A stretch of 64,000 nucleotides of DNA from Altererythrobacter sp. (GCA_031178065.1 JAPSJS010000010.1:1-64000); one strand, 5' to 3'; shown: positions 24,806-33,379, numbered from the stretch's first letter. The notes: generated by a model from the sequence alone, not told the origin. Made by a program: numbers and translations.

Positions 24806-25969
24806 ATGCCCGTTATCGACGTCCCCGACCCAGAGTTCATGCAGGACGAAGAGATCGCGGTCTTCAGGGACGCGGTCGGCAAATTCTTCGAGCAGCACGC
24901 GCCGGAAAAGCGGGTCGAGAAGTGGCGCGAAGACGGCATGGTCGAGCGCGGGTTCTGGACCGAGGCGGGCGCGGCGGGCCTTCTCGGAATGACCGTACCG
25001 ACCGAGTACGGCGGCCACGGCGGTGACTTCCGGCATGACCTGGTCGTGCTCGATCAGCAGGCGGAGAAGGGCGTCGACGGCTTCGCCAGCTTGCTCCACA
25101 ACGTCATTATCCTCCCGTACATCGTCCGCCACGGCACCGAGGAACAGAAGCAGCGCTGGCTGCCGCGGCTCGTTTCGGGCGAGCTGATCTCGGCCATCGC
25201 GATGACCGAGCCGGGCGTGGGTTCCGACCTGCAGAACGTCGCCACCACTGCGGTGAAGGACGGCAACGGCTACCGCCTCAACGGCGCCAAGACCTTCATA
25301 TCCAGCGGACAGCTTGCGAACTTCATCGTCGTGGTCGCCAAGACCAACCCGAACGAGCGCGCCAAGGGCATCAGCCTGATGTGCCTGGAAACCGAAGGGG
25401 CGGACGGCTTCCGGCGGGGCAAGAAGCTCGACAAGATCGGAATGGATGCCGCCGATACCAGCGAGCTGTTCTTCGACGACGTCTTCATTCCGGCCGAGAA
25501 CGTGCTCGGCGGCCAGGAAGGGCGCGGATTCTACCAGCTCATGGGCGAACTGCCGCAGGAGCGGCTGGTGATCGCCGTCGGCGCCATGAGCACGATCGAG
25601 AAGGCGCTCGACACGACGGTCGAATACGTCAAGCAGCGCAAGGCCTTCGGGCAGACGATCTGGGACTTCCAGAACACGCAATTCGTGCTCGCCGACCTCA
25701 AGGCGCGCGGCACGGCGGCCAAGGTCTTCCTCAACGACTGCATCGCCAAGCTGCTGAAGGGCGAGCTCGACGTCACCACTGCTTCGATTGCCAAGTACTG
25801 GCTGACCGAGCTGCAGGGGGAGGTCGTCGACAAGTGCCTCCAGCTCCATGGAGGCTGGGGCTACATAAACGAATACCCGATCGCGAAGATGTTCCGCGAC
25901 AGCCGGGTGACGCGGATCTTCGGCGGCTCGAACGAGATCATGAAAATGCTGATCGCCCGCTCCATGTGA
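24806..25969 (+). CDS. Acyl-CoA dehydrogenase, long-chain/isovaleryl type
   Basis: A 387-residue FAD-dependent dehydrogenase. TVPTEYGGHGGDF, IAMTEPGVGSDLQN and LNGAKTFISSGQLANF mark the N-terminal and middle domains. MGELPQERLVIA with YVKQRKAFGQTIWDFQNTQ is the pattern of long-chain and isovaleryl-type enzymes, whose catalytic Glu is in the first segment; in keeping with that, the C-terminus has FGGSNEIMKMLIAR rather than YEGT. A good ribosome site GGAGAGGAA precedes ATG 24806. Last gene of the crotonase operon; its end is 13 bases from the convergent ribB. Electrons go to ETF and the respiratory chain. Confidence 0.93.
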   Translation: MPVIDVPDPEFMQDEEIAVFRDAVGKFFEQHAPEKRVEKWREDGMVERGFWTEAGAAGLLGMTVPTEYGGHGGDFRHDLVVLDQQAEKGVDGFASLLHNVIILPYIVRHGTEEQKQRWLPRLVSGELISAIAMTEPGVGSDLQNVATTAVKDGNGYRLNGAKTFISSGQLANFIVVVAKTNPNERAKGISLMCLETEGADGFRRGKKLDKIGMDAADTSELFFDDVFIPAENVLGGQEGRGFYQLMGELPQERLVIAVGAMSTIEKALDTTVEYVKQRKAFGQTIWDFQNTQFVLADLKARGTAAKVFLNDCIAKLLKGELDVTTASIAKYWLTELQGEVVDKCLQLHGGWGYINEYPIAKMFRDSRVTRIFGGSNEIMKMLIARSM

Positions 25970-25982
25970 GCGGGCGGCCGGT

Positions 25983-27278
25983 TCAATCCTCGAACGGGCG
26001 GTTGCCGACGATCGACAGGCCGTAGCCTTCGAGCGCCACCAGCGAGTGGTGCGAGTTGCTGAGCAGTTCCATGTCATGGACGCCGAGCTCGGCCAGGATC
26101 TGCGCGCCCACGCCGTAGTCGCGGAATTCCTCGATATCCTGCTCGATGGGCTCGCCGCGGTGCAGGCGGGTGATTGCCGTCATGTCCTTGCCCGCCGACT
26201 TGTTGATCACGACGATCACGCCGGCGCCTTCTGCGGCGATGATCTCCATCGACTTCTGCAGCAGGCCGCCGCGCGGCGAATCCTCGCCGAAGATGTCGGC
26301 GAACGGGTTGAGCAGGTGCATGCGCACGAGCGTCGGCTTTCCCGGATCGATCCGGCCGAGGACGAGCGCCAGCGTGTCGTCGCCGGTCGCCTTGTTGTGG
26401 AAGCCGATCGCGTTCCACGCGCCGCCGAAACGGCTGGCGAAGCGGGTTTCGGCCCGCTTCTCGACCATGTGGTCGTGCTTGCGCCGATAGGCGATGAGAT
26501 CGCGGATCGTGCCGATCTTGAGATCGTGGCGGCGGGCGAAGGCGATCAGATCCTCCAGCCGGGCCATCGTGCCGTCGTCGTTCATGATTTCGCAGATCAC
26601 GCCCGAGGGGTTGAGACCGGCGAGCCGCGAGATGTCGACCGCCGCCTCGGTATGCCCGGCGCGAACCAGCACGCCGCCGTCGCGCGCCACGAGCGGGAAG
26701 ACGTGCCCGGGGGTGACGATGTCGTCCGGCCCGTGCGAAGCGTCGATCGCGACGCTGATCGTGCGTGCGCGGTCGGCCGCGCTGATCCCGGTGGTCACGC
26801 CCTCACGCGCCTCGATCGATGTGGTGAAGGCAGTTTCGTGCCGCGTGCGATTGTTGCGGCTCATCGGTTCGAGGCGAAGCTGGTCGCAGCGGGCCTTGGT
26901 CATCGACAGGCAGATCAGGCCCTTGCCGTGGGTCGCCATGAAGTTGATCGCGGCGGGGGTCGCCATCTGGGCGGGGATCACCAGATCGCCTTCGTTCTCG
27001 CGGTCCTCGTCGTCGACCAGTACGAACATGCGCCCGTTGCGCGCCTCGTCGATGATCTCCTCGATCGTGGCGAGCACCGGGCGGTCGTCGTTCGCCTTGA
27101 GGAACGCGGCAAGCTTCTCCAGCGTGTCCGCCGTCGGGTTCCAACCCTCGTCGCTGCAATCGCGCAAGGTGTTGGCATGTAGCCCCGCTGCGCGCGCGAT
27201 GCCGGCGCGCGACATCTTGCCGGCGTCGACGAGGGACTGGATCTTCTGCTTGATGGCTGCTGTGCTGAGTTCGGTCAT
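25983..27278 (-). CDS. ribB: RibB with N-terminal HTH and decayed GTP cyclohydrolase II domain (RibBX-like)
   Basis: A 431-residue fusion. Residues 1-66 form a Cro/XRE-like helix-turn-helix (MSRAGIARAAGLHANTLRD, then NPTADTLEKLAAFL). Residues 70-270 are 3,4-dihydroxy-2-butanone 4-phosphate synthase, which makes the four-carbon unit of riboflavin from ribulose 5-phosphate: LVDDEDRENEGDLVIPA and VRAGHTEAAVDI are present. Residues 275-430 align with GTP cyclohydrolase II, but the Cys-rich zinc segment is replaced by DIFGEDSPRGGLLQKS, so that activity should be lost, as described for RibBX proteins. Start could also be ATG 27287; neither has a strong ribosome site. A palindrome over TATAAT lies upstream, suggesting that the HTH regulates its own gene (inference). 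Confidence 0.92.
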   Translation of the reverse strand: MTELSTAAIKQKIQSLVDAGKMSRAGIARAAGLHANTLRDCSDEGWNPTADTLEKLAAFLKANDDRPVLATIEEIIDEARNGRMFVLVDDEDRENEGDLVIPAQMATPAAINFMATHGKGLICLSMTKARCDQLRLEPMSRNNRTRHETAFTTSIEAREGVTTGISAADRARTISVAIDASHGPDDIVTPGHVFPLVARDGGVLVRAGHTEAAVDISRLAGLNPSGVICEIMNDDGTMARLEDLIAFARRHDLKIGTIRDLIAYRRKHDHMVEKRAETRFASRFGGAWNAIGFHNKATGDDTLALVLGRIDPGKPTLVRMHLLNPFADIFGEDSPRGGLLQKSMEIIAAEGAGVIVVINKSAGKDMTAITRLHRGEPIEQDIEEFRDYGVGAQILAELGVHDMELLSNSHHSLVALEGYGLSIVGNRPFED

Positions 27279-27296
27279 GCGCCGCATTTAAACAGC

Positions 27297-27337
27297 ATCA
27301 TGTGATTTTGCAACGGTTGATCACATTATAATGTGAT
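27297..27337 (-). promoter_or_regulatory. Promoter and operator of ribB: 18-bp palindrome over TATAAT
   Basis: ATCACATTATAATGTGAT at 27320-27337 is a perfect 18-bp palindrome and contains the -10 consensus TATAAT. A second copy of its half site, ATCACATGAT (27297-27306 read on the minus strand), lies 31 bases further along, about three helix turns. Both are immediately upstream of the HTH-RibB gene. No good -35 is visible; it would fall within the end of the Crp/Fnr gene. Confidence 0.65.
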
Positions 27338-27347
27338 TAGCTCGATC

Positions 27348-28115
27348 TCACTCTTGCGTGTTCAGAAGATTGCCGATGTGCAGCGCCCCCGGACCATAGA
27401 GGTAGGTCGGATCGAAGTCACCGTGTTCCTCGAGCTTGGCGCGATCGGCGAAGCTCAGTGTTCCGCGACGGAAGTCCGCGATCCCGAGCCGGCGCAATTC
27501 TCCGATCGCGCGGTTCATGTGCACTGCCGTGGTCCCGCTCATGTCCGCAAGATCAGTCTGGGTCAGCGGAGAGCGAAAGCCGTCGGTCCTGGAAAGGCCC
27601 ACCATGTCGAGGCGGTGCCAGATCTCCGCCAGCAGATGCGCGACCCGGCGGTTAGCCTTGAGCTGCTCGAGCTTGAGCAGCCATTGCCGGTGCAGGGCGG
27701 CGTCGAGCAGCGTTGAGAACCAGAGCACGCGCGACAGATGCGGCTCGGTGGCCATCAATTCGATGAGGCGCTCGTGCATCACCGTGCCGACTTTGGCCGG
27801 CCCGATGGTCACCACGTCGTGGTCGAGCCGCTTCAGCGCGAAGGCGTGGAGGTCGACGAAGTCGCCCGGCACCTGCATCCCGACGATATAGCGCCGGTCG
27901 TTCTCGTGGATTGCCCGCACGATGAAACCGTCGATCAACATCGTGCTTCGTTCACACACTTCACCGCGTGCCAGGAGGCAGTGGCCATCATCGTATTCGC
28001 GCACGTCGGTGATCGAGCTTTCGAGAACTTCCTTCTCGCGGTCCGACATCGCCTGACGCAAGCGTCCCATCAGGAACCGGCCGGTCAACGGATAGCGCTC
28101 GAGTTCGCCTTTCAT
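27348..28115 (-). CDS. Crp/Fnr-family transcriptional regulator
   Basis: A 255-residue regulator. The sensor barrel spans about residues 25-125, with MQVPGDFVDLHAFAL in the beta-roll position. A long helix (LDAALHRQWLLKLEQLKANR) leads to a winged HTH at about residues 178-225 (SPLTQTDLADMSGTTAVHMNR). It lacks the N-terminal cysteines of oxygen-sensing FNR. This subtype is abundant in sphingomonads and often acts on stress genes. It lies upstream of ribB on the same strand with 60-70 bases between, in which the palindrome sits. It is divergent from the OmpR-type regulator at 28231. The half site TGTGA in the palindrome resembles Crp/Fnr sites, so this protein is an alternative candidate to bind it. 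Confidence 0.88.
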   Translation of the reverse strand: MKGELERYPLTGRFLMGRLRQAMSDREKEVLESSITDVREYDDGHCLLARGEVCERSTMLIDGFIVRAIHENDRRYIVGMQVPGDFVDLHAFALKRLDHDVVTIGPAKVGTVMHERLIELMATEPHLSRVLWFSTLLDAALHRQWLLKLEQLKANRRVAHLLAEIWHRLDMVGLSRTDGFRSPLTQTDLADMSGTTAVHMNRAIGELRRLGIADFRRGTLSFADRAKLEEHGDFDPTYLYGPGALHIGNLLNTQE

Positions 28116-28171
28116 CGTAGCGACTACGCGCCGTCACCGCCGCGGTTCCTAGCGGGAGGTTCGACATTCCC

Positions 28172-28189
28172 CTGTCACCAACCCGTCAC
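28172..28189 (+). promoter_or_regulatory. Pho-box-like direct repeat A
   Basis: CTGTCAC-CAAC-CCGTCAC: two 7-mers 11 bases apart, the layout of the PhoB-binding site (CTGTCAT-N4-CTGTCAT). It lies 41 bases upstream of the GTG of the OmpR/PhoB-type regulator. No clear -10 follows at the usual distance, so binding is likely but promoter action is uncertain. Confidence 0.5.
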
Positions 28190-28230
28190 AAGCGCGGGGC
28201 AAGCCGAAAGCGACAAGGGGACTTGCCGCT

Positions 28231-28905
28231 GTGGACGCGATCAACATCTTCCTGACCGACGAGCTTGCAGAGACGCTCGAAGGTTTCGAGCAGGCCGGTA
28301 CGCGGTTTGCTTTCGCGCGCCTCTATCCGGAGGGGCCGCGACAACTCGTGGACGGGCCGATCTGGGCTTTCGTCGACTGGGTGATGGACGATCTCGCGGG
28401 GCTCGAGATGTGCCGCCGCCTGCGCGCCGATCCCCGGACCGCGGCCGCGCACGTCACGATGGTGCTCGAAAGCGACGATATGGAGGATCGCCGGCGTGCG
28501 CTGCGCGCCGGGGCCGACGACTACATGATCGGTCCGCTCGACCGGACGGCCGTGCTCGACCGCGTGCTCGCGCTCCATTCGCATCAGCGCAAGCGGCATC
28601 ACGCGCAGCGCATCGATCTGGGCGAACTGGCGATCGATCTGGCGGCGCAACAGGCGCGCTGGAGCGGTAAGCCAATCTCGCTGCGGCCGAACGAGCTCCG
28701 CCTGTTGCGCTTCTTTGCTGAGAATCCGAACCAGGTCCTCTCGCGCGGAGAGCTCATCGCCGGGCTCGGCAAAGTGGACCCGCCGATCGACGAGCGCACG
28801 GTGGACGTATGGATCGGCCGCCTGCGCCGTGCGCTTAAGACCGCCGGGGCTGACAGCCTGCTGCGCACCGTCCGCTCACTGGGCTACGTGCTCGACGCAC
28901 CCTGA
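28231..28905 (+). CDS. OmpR/PhoB-type DNA-binding protein with atypical receiver
   Basis: A 224-residue protein starting with GTG 28231. Residues 1-118 have a receiver shape: a candidate Asp near 49 in FVDWVMDDLAG and the helix GADDYMIGPLDR, but the usual Thr/Ser-Ala segment reads VLESDD and the Lys before Pro is replaced (MIGP), so normal phosphorylation switching is doubtful. Residues 128-222 are a winged helix of the OmpR/PhoB class (ISLRPNELRLLRFFAENPN ... DERTVDVWIGRLRRAL, LRTVRSLGYVLD). A Pho-box-like repeat lies upstream. It may act as a phosphorylation-independent or dimer-partner regulator of phosphate genes (inference). No kinase gene adjoins it; a terminator hairpin follows. Confidence 0.88.
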   Translation: MDAINIFLTDELAETLEGFEQAGTRFAFARLYPEGPRQLVDGPIWAFVDWVMDDLAGLEMCRRLRADPRTAAAHVTMVLESDDMEDRRRALRAGADDYMIGPLDRTAVLDRVLALHSHQRKRHHAQRIDLGELAIDLAAQQARWSGKPISLRPNELRLLRFFAENPNQVLSRGELIAGLGKVDPPIDERTVDVWIGRLRRALKTAGADSLLRTVRSLGYVLDAP

Positions 28906-28908
28906 GCG

Positions 28909-28939
28909 AAAAAGGAACGGGCCGCCCGAGGGCGGCCCG
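28909..28939 (-). terminator. Intrinsic terminator of the TonB receptor gene
   Basis: A perfect 9-bp stem (28918-28926 with 28931-28939) with a 4-base loop, followed on the minus strand by TTCC and five T residues (28909-28913). It lies 28 bases beyond the minus-strand receptor's stop and could also halt the convergent regulator gene. Confidence 0.85.
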
Positions 28940-28966
28940 CCAGTAGGGTGGACTAAAAAGTCGCCG

Positions 28967-31639
28967 TCAGAATTCGGTCGAGAGCGACAGCGCGAAGCTC
29001 TGCCCGACCTCGTAGCTGTTGATCTCGATCCGGTTGGTGCCGTTCGACTGATATTCGAAGTGATCGCGGCCGAAGATGTTGCGCGCCTCCAGCTTCAGCT
29101 CGATCGGACGGCGGAAGAGATCGAACTCCTGCCGGTAGACGAAGTCCACCCGCAGGCCCGGATCCTCCACGATGTCGGGAAGGTTCGAGGTGCCGCGCGC
29201 CGTCACCCGCTCGCTTGCGTAGGAGAGGAGGAAGGTGAACTGCTGCAGGCGGTCGAGATCTTCGATGCCGAGCTGCAGGTTGATGAGGTGGTCCGACTGG
29301 CCCGTCAACGGCACGCCGTCACGGAAGTAGTCGGTCGCCGGCCGCTCGCCGCTCGGGAACACCCAGGTCACGTCTCCCGGCGTAACTTTGATCTCCGACT
29401 GGGTGTAGGTGTAGTTCGCCACGGCGATCGCGCGCTTGGTGTCGAACCAGCCACCCCATCCGACGAGGTCGTGGTTGTACTGCAACTCCGCTTCTGCGCC
29501 GTAGAGCTGCGCCTTCGGGGCGTTGGCGAAGCCGCTGACCTGCACGTTGTCGGAAAAGGCGGAGAACACTTCGATCGGATTCTCGATGTCCTTGTAGAAC
29601 CCTGCCACCGACGCGCGGCTGCCGTTGCCGAAGTAGTACTCGAGCCGGCCTTCAAAGTTGGTCAGCTCGCTGTCGATCAGCATCGGGTTGCCGTTGTACT
29701 GGCGGTTGGTTTCCGGATCGTAGTAGGTCTGGAAGATCAGCTCGCGGAACTGCGGCCGCGCGATGGTCTTCGAGGCGCTGATCCGGGCCTGCAGCGCATC
29801 GGTCACTTCCCAGGTCAACGTGCCAGCAGGCAGATAGTAGTCGTTCCGCAGAAGCGTCGAGCTCCCCGAGTTGATCGGCGTAGCGAATACCTCGACCGGG
29901 TTCACACTCTGCTTCGCGTCCTCGTAGCGAACGCCGAGGTCGAGCGTAACGCCGTCCAGCGGATTGATGCGCGACTGGACATAGCCGGCCTGGATTTCCA
30001 GCCCTGCCTTGAAGGCCGGGTCGGACTGCGTCGTTTCGATTAGGCCGATGCCGTAATAGTCGATCACCGCGTCGCCGAGCAGGAGATCCGGCCTCAGGGC
30101 GCCTACGGCGTCTTCGAAGCCGGTGTCTGCGTCGAACAGGAACTCGCGCCGCTCCGAATAGCGGCTCGTATCGGTGTACGCGTAGCCAGCCGTCAGCCGC
30201 AGCCAGTCGGTGATCGGGTAGCCGACGTCGATCCCACCGTACCACAGATCCTCTTTGAGTTCGGAGAAAGCTACCGACCCGCTGCCTCGTTGGCGATCGA
30301 GGACGTTGACAAACAGGTCGCCAAGCGGATCGTTTTCATTGTTCGTCCGCACGTAGGTGAAGCTGTACTCGTAAGGCGCCTCGCGCTGCGTTTGCGCATA
30401 ACCGCCGCGCAGGTCGATATCGAGATTGCCGAACTCCAGCTCGGCCACGAGCTGGCTGTTGATGAGCTGACGCTCGTACCAGGCGGTGTCCTGCTGGAAC
30501 TCCGTATCACCGTCCTGGAAGTCCTCACCCAGGGCGAGGCGCGACTGCTTCAGGCTGTCGCGGATGTAGAGGTTCGTCCAGCGGAAGGTGTGATCGCCGA
30601 CCTCCAGGCCGAAGCCGAGAAGACCGTTCACCAGCATGCGATTGTCGGTGACGAAGTCGCGGAAATCGGTGTTCAGATCGAGGTCGGCGTTCAGCGCGGT
30701 CTGCGAAATGATGGAGCGGTTGCGCCACTTGTTGCTGATCCCGGCCGTCGCGATCACGCCGAACTCCCCGTCGGCAAAGACGGGGAAGGAGGTGCCGGCG
30801 GTCAGTCCGGCAGACCAGTTGACCGGCAGCGAGTCGATCCGCTGGGTGAGGACCAGGTTCGGGTTGCCGAGCTGCCTGGCGATCTTCTGCTGGTCGACCT
30901 CGAGATCGGTCATCCGGCGGCCGCTGTCGAAGAACTCCTGCAGGGCAGGCGGCGCATCCCGCGTGCCGTCGTCGAAGCCGAACCAGTCGAAATCCGACCC
31001 ATAGTGATCTATGCCGCCGGAGAACGTCGTCTGCTCGTCCCCGCTGATCCCGGCGCTGATCTCAAAGAAGCTCTCATCGGGAATGGCGCGGGTGGTGAGA
31101 TTGATCACACCGCCGCCGAATTCGCCGGGGAAGTTGGCGGAGTAGGTCTTCTGCACCAGGCTGGAGGCGACCACGTCCGTTGGGAAGATGTCGAGCGGGA
31201 CGACGCGGCTAAGCGGCTGCGGGCTTGGCAGCGGCAGGCCGTTGAGAAGGGCGAGCGAGTAGCGGTCGCCCAGGCCGCGGACGTAGACGAATCCCTGGCC
31301 CTGGATGGAGAGGCCCGTCACGCGGCTCAGCGCGCCGGCGATATCGCCTTCGCCCGTGCGCGCGATCTGCTCGCTGGTGAGGACCGAGACAACCTGCGTC
31401 GAGCTGCGGGTAATGTCCTGCGTGCGACGGCCGGTGACGATGATCTCGCCGCCGCCACCGGGGATGGAGATCTCCGCTTCCTGCTCCGCGGCGGCATCCT
31501 GCTCGTTCTGCGGATCAGGGGGCGTGCCCTCCGCGCCGGTATCGGGCGTGCTAGCCGTTCCCTGCGCGAGCGCGACGCCGGGAAGCGTGAGAGCTGTGGT
31601 GAGCAGGAGCAGCCCCGCCAACTGCTTGCCGGTGGACAT
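28967..31639 (-). CDS. TonB-dependent outer-membrane receptor, partner of lipoprotein
   Basis: An 890-residue receptor. Signal peptide about residues 1-26 (TALTLPGVALAQ). A Gly-rich linker leads to the TonB box/plug EIIVTGRRTQDITRS, plug motifs YVRGLGDRYSLALLNGLPL and FGGGVINLTTR, and then the 22-strand barrel (about 280-890), ending in Phe (ALSLSTEF). It imports a large or scarce ligand using proton motive force through TonB. Start 31639 is set by GAAGGGGG before the ATG. The gene follows the lipoprotein gene on the same strand, with an intrinsic-terminator-like hairpin between them. A Pho-box-like site before the lipoprotein gene suggests a phosphate-containing ligand (inference). Confidence 0.93.
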   Translation of the reverse strand: MSTGKQLAGLLLLTTALTLPGVALAQGTASTPDTGAEGTPPDPQNEQDAAAEQEAEISIPGGGGEIIVTGRRTQDITRSSTQVVSVLTSEQIARTGEGDIAGALSRVTGLSIQGQGFVYVRGLGDRYSLALLNGLPLPSPQPLSRVVPLDIFPTDVVASSLVQKTYSANFPGEFGGGVINLTTRAIPDESFFEISAGISGDEQTTFSGGIDHYGSDFDWFGFDDGTRDAPPALQEFFDSGRRMTDLEVDQQKIARQLGNPNLVLTQRIDSLPVNWSAGLTAGTSFPVFADGEFGVIATAGISNKWRNRSIISQTALNADLDLNTDFRDFVTDNRMLVNGLLGFGLEVGDHTFRWTNLYIRDSLKQSRLALGEDFQDGDTEFQQDTAWYERQLINSQLVAELEFGNLDIDLRGGYAQTQREAPYEYSFTYVRTNNENDPLGDLFVNVLDRQRGSGSVAFSELKEDLWYGGIDVGYPITDWLRLTAGYAYTDTSRYSERREFLFDADTGFEDAVGALRPDLLLGDAVIDYYGIGLIETTQSDPAFKAGLEIQAGYVQSRINPLDGVTLDLGVRYEDAKQSVNPVEVFATPINSGSSTLLRNDYYLPAGTLTWEVTDALQARISASKTIARPQFRELIFQTYYDPETNRQYNGNPMLIDSELTNFEGRLEYYFGNGSRASVAGFYKDIENPIEVFSAFSDNVQVSGFANAPKAQLYGAEAELQYNHDLVGWGGWFDTKRAIAVANYTYTQSEIKVTPGDVTWVFPSGERPATDYFRDGVPLTGQSDHLINLQLGIEDLDRLQQFTFLLSYASERVTARGTSNLPDIVEDPGLRVDFVYRQEFDLFRRPIELKLEARNIFGRDHFEYQSNGTNRIEINSYEVGQSFALSLSTEF

Positions 31640-31697
31640 GGTGGAAGACCCCCTTCGTCTCGAAAATCGGAGAAAATGCCGCGGGCCGAAGGCCCTG

Positions 31698-31739
31698 AAA
31701 AAGGTGGGAGGCGGCCCGCCGAGAAGCGGGTCGCCTCCC
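31698..31739 (-). terminator. Intercistronic hairpin with T-tract between lipoprotein and TonB receptor
   Basis: On the minus strand an outer 8-bp stem GGGAGGCG/CGCCTCCC (31706-31713 with 31732-31739), extended inward by a mismatch and five more pairs, is followed by ACC and five T residues. It sits 14 bases after the lipoprotein stop and before the receptor start, so it probably reduces read-through and gives more lipoprotein than receptor. Confidence 0.7.
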
Positions 31740-31752
31740 CTTCTGTTGCTCG

Positions 31753-33312
31753 TTACGACGAGTAGATCGGCAGCGAGGTGCAATCGCCGGCGGTGTCGCC
31801 GAAGTTGGCCGTCGCCGAGTTGCAGGTCCAACCCGCATACCAGGTGTCCGAAGCGTCGCGGACGGCGCCGATGTAATCTACATCGTCGAAGAAGCTCGAC
31901 AGCGCGGTCGGATCGAAAGCCGTGACGGCATTTTCGTTCGAACCGTTGATGAACAGCCCGGTCAGCGTGCTGGTGTAGCCGGCGTTGTTGTTCGAACCGC
32001 TTTCGAAGATGTTCTGCGTCTGGTCCGCGGTCACGCTACCGCCGTTGCGGAACGCGGTCGCGCAATCCATGACGAAGGAGTTGAACACCGGGGGGCCCGC
32101 GTCGTTGGCGCTGGTGGCCGCGATCGTTTCGGCGTCGTCGATGCGAAGGCACGGCGTGCCGTTCGTGGCATCGACGAGGATCGAATTCACAATCGCATAG
32201 TCGGCACCGCCGCGGATGCGGATCGCCTGCTCACGGGTCGCGCCATTATAGACGAAAGTGGCGTTCGAGATCTGCGTGTTCTGACGTGGAAGGTTCCCGA
32301 TCAACGTGTTGGTCGAGTCCGCCTCGATGATCGTGTCGCCCGCGTTCGCGCGGCTAGCAACGATCACATACTGGAGGTTCGCTTGAACGCCTGTGTCGGT
32401 GTCGAGCGCATCATCCTCCGCGCCTACAACGATGAGGTTCTTGACGTTGGCATGACCACCGAAGAACTCGACGCCGTCATCGGAGCTGTTGTAGCTCATG
32501 ATGTGGCTGAGGTTGGTGCCCGTGCCGGTGCCGCCGGTGGTCAGCGATTGCAGCTCGTTGTTACCAGACAATACGAAACCCGAATAGCGGATCTGGACAT
32601 ACTGCATGGTGCCTGAGCTGTCGTCGTCCGTTTCCCCGCCAAAACGTGCCGGGTCCGCGGCACCTTCAACCTGGCGTTCGCAGTTGATCGTGCCCGGCGC
32701 GGCGTTGGGTGCGGCACAATCTGTCACCGGCGCACGTCCGGCAAGGACGACACCGCCCCACTGGCCCGACGAATCCTCATCGTTCAGGCCGAGCACGTTG
32801 TCGCGGCTGGTGAAGACGATCGGCATTTCCGCAGTGCCGACGGCGTTGATCTGATTGCCGCGATTGACCATCAGGAACGAGGAGCCGCTGGCGTATAGCG
32901 TCGCGCCCGGCTCGATCGTGAGAGTGACGCTGGGCTCGTCGTCGATGGGGACGGGGCCGCCATCGGTGCCCACGTCGACACGGCCGTTGAGCCTGTAGAG
33001 CAGGCCTTGGACGTAAGGCAGGGTCGAAGAGGCGGTGACACGCGCAGGCAACGCACAGACGCGATATTCACCGGTTGGCCCGGTGATCGTACCTTCATCG
33101 GTGAGACCCGGGGTGGCTGCGATCGTCGGACAGCCGGCGGCCGGCGAGACCGTCGCAGGCGGCGGAGGCGGCGGTGGGGGCGGGGGCGGGCTCGTCGGCG
33201 GGTTGACGATGATATTGCCGCCCGTGCCGGGCGAACTGATTTCGTCGGCGCCGCAGCCGGTCAGAACGACCAGGCCGCAGCCGAGCATGATGGATCGTTG
33301 GAGCATTTTCAC
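31753..33312 (-). CDS. Outer-membrane lipoprotein with right-handed beta-helix
   Basis: A 519-residue lipoprotein. The lipobox is LVVLTGC, with the lipidated Cys near residue 21; Gly follows Cys, so outer-membrane sorting is expected. Then comes a Pro-rich tether with 11 consecutive prolines (about residues 46-57) and a beta-helix made of short Gly/Asn/Asp turns (GSSFLMVNRGNQINAVGTAE, DDGVEFFGGHANVKNLIVVG). Cys residues near the end (ACS-like WTCNSA and GDCTS) may form disulfides. Start GTG 33312 fits GAGGGGA 9 bases before; ATG 33306 is the alternative. No catalytic motif is evident. Immediately upstream of the TonB receptor, it is most likely its ligand-binding or surface partner, under a Pho-box-like control site. 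Confidence 0.85.
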   Translation of the reverse strand: MKMLQRSIMLGCGLVVLTGCGADEISSPGTGGNIIVNPPTSPPPPPPPPPPPATVSPAAGCPTIAATPGLTDEGTITGPTGEYRVCALPARVTASSTLPYVQGLLYRLNGRVDVGTDGGPVPIDDEPSVTLTIEPGATLYASGSSFLMVNRGNQINAVGTAEMPIVFTSRDNVLGLNDEDSSGQWGGVVLAGRAPVTDCAAPNAAPGTINCERQVEGAADPARFGGETDDDSSGTMQYVQIRYSGFVLSGNNELQSLTTGGTGTGTNLSHIMSYNSSDDGVEFFGGHANVKNLIVVGAEDDALDTDTGVQANLQYVIVASRANAGDTIIEADSTNTLIGNLPRQNTQISNATFVYNGATREQAIRIRGGADYAIVNSILVDATNGTPCLRIDDAETIAATSANDAGPPVFNSFVMDCATAFRNGGSVTADQTQNIFESGSNNNAGYTSTLTGLFINGSNENAVTAFDPTALSSFFDDVDYIGAVRDASDTWYAGWTCNSATANFGDTAGDCTSLPIYSS

Positions 33313-33379
33313 AGCGAGCGGTCCCCTCAAAAAACCGAAGAATCGACAGATGCGAAATCGAGATCGCGACTCGCGAGGT

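Noticed and set aside
27288-27347. FMN riboswitch in front of ribB
   Set aside because: The space between the two genes is only about 60-70 bases and holds a palindrome and promoter; it is too short for the conserved RFN element and lacks its motifs.
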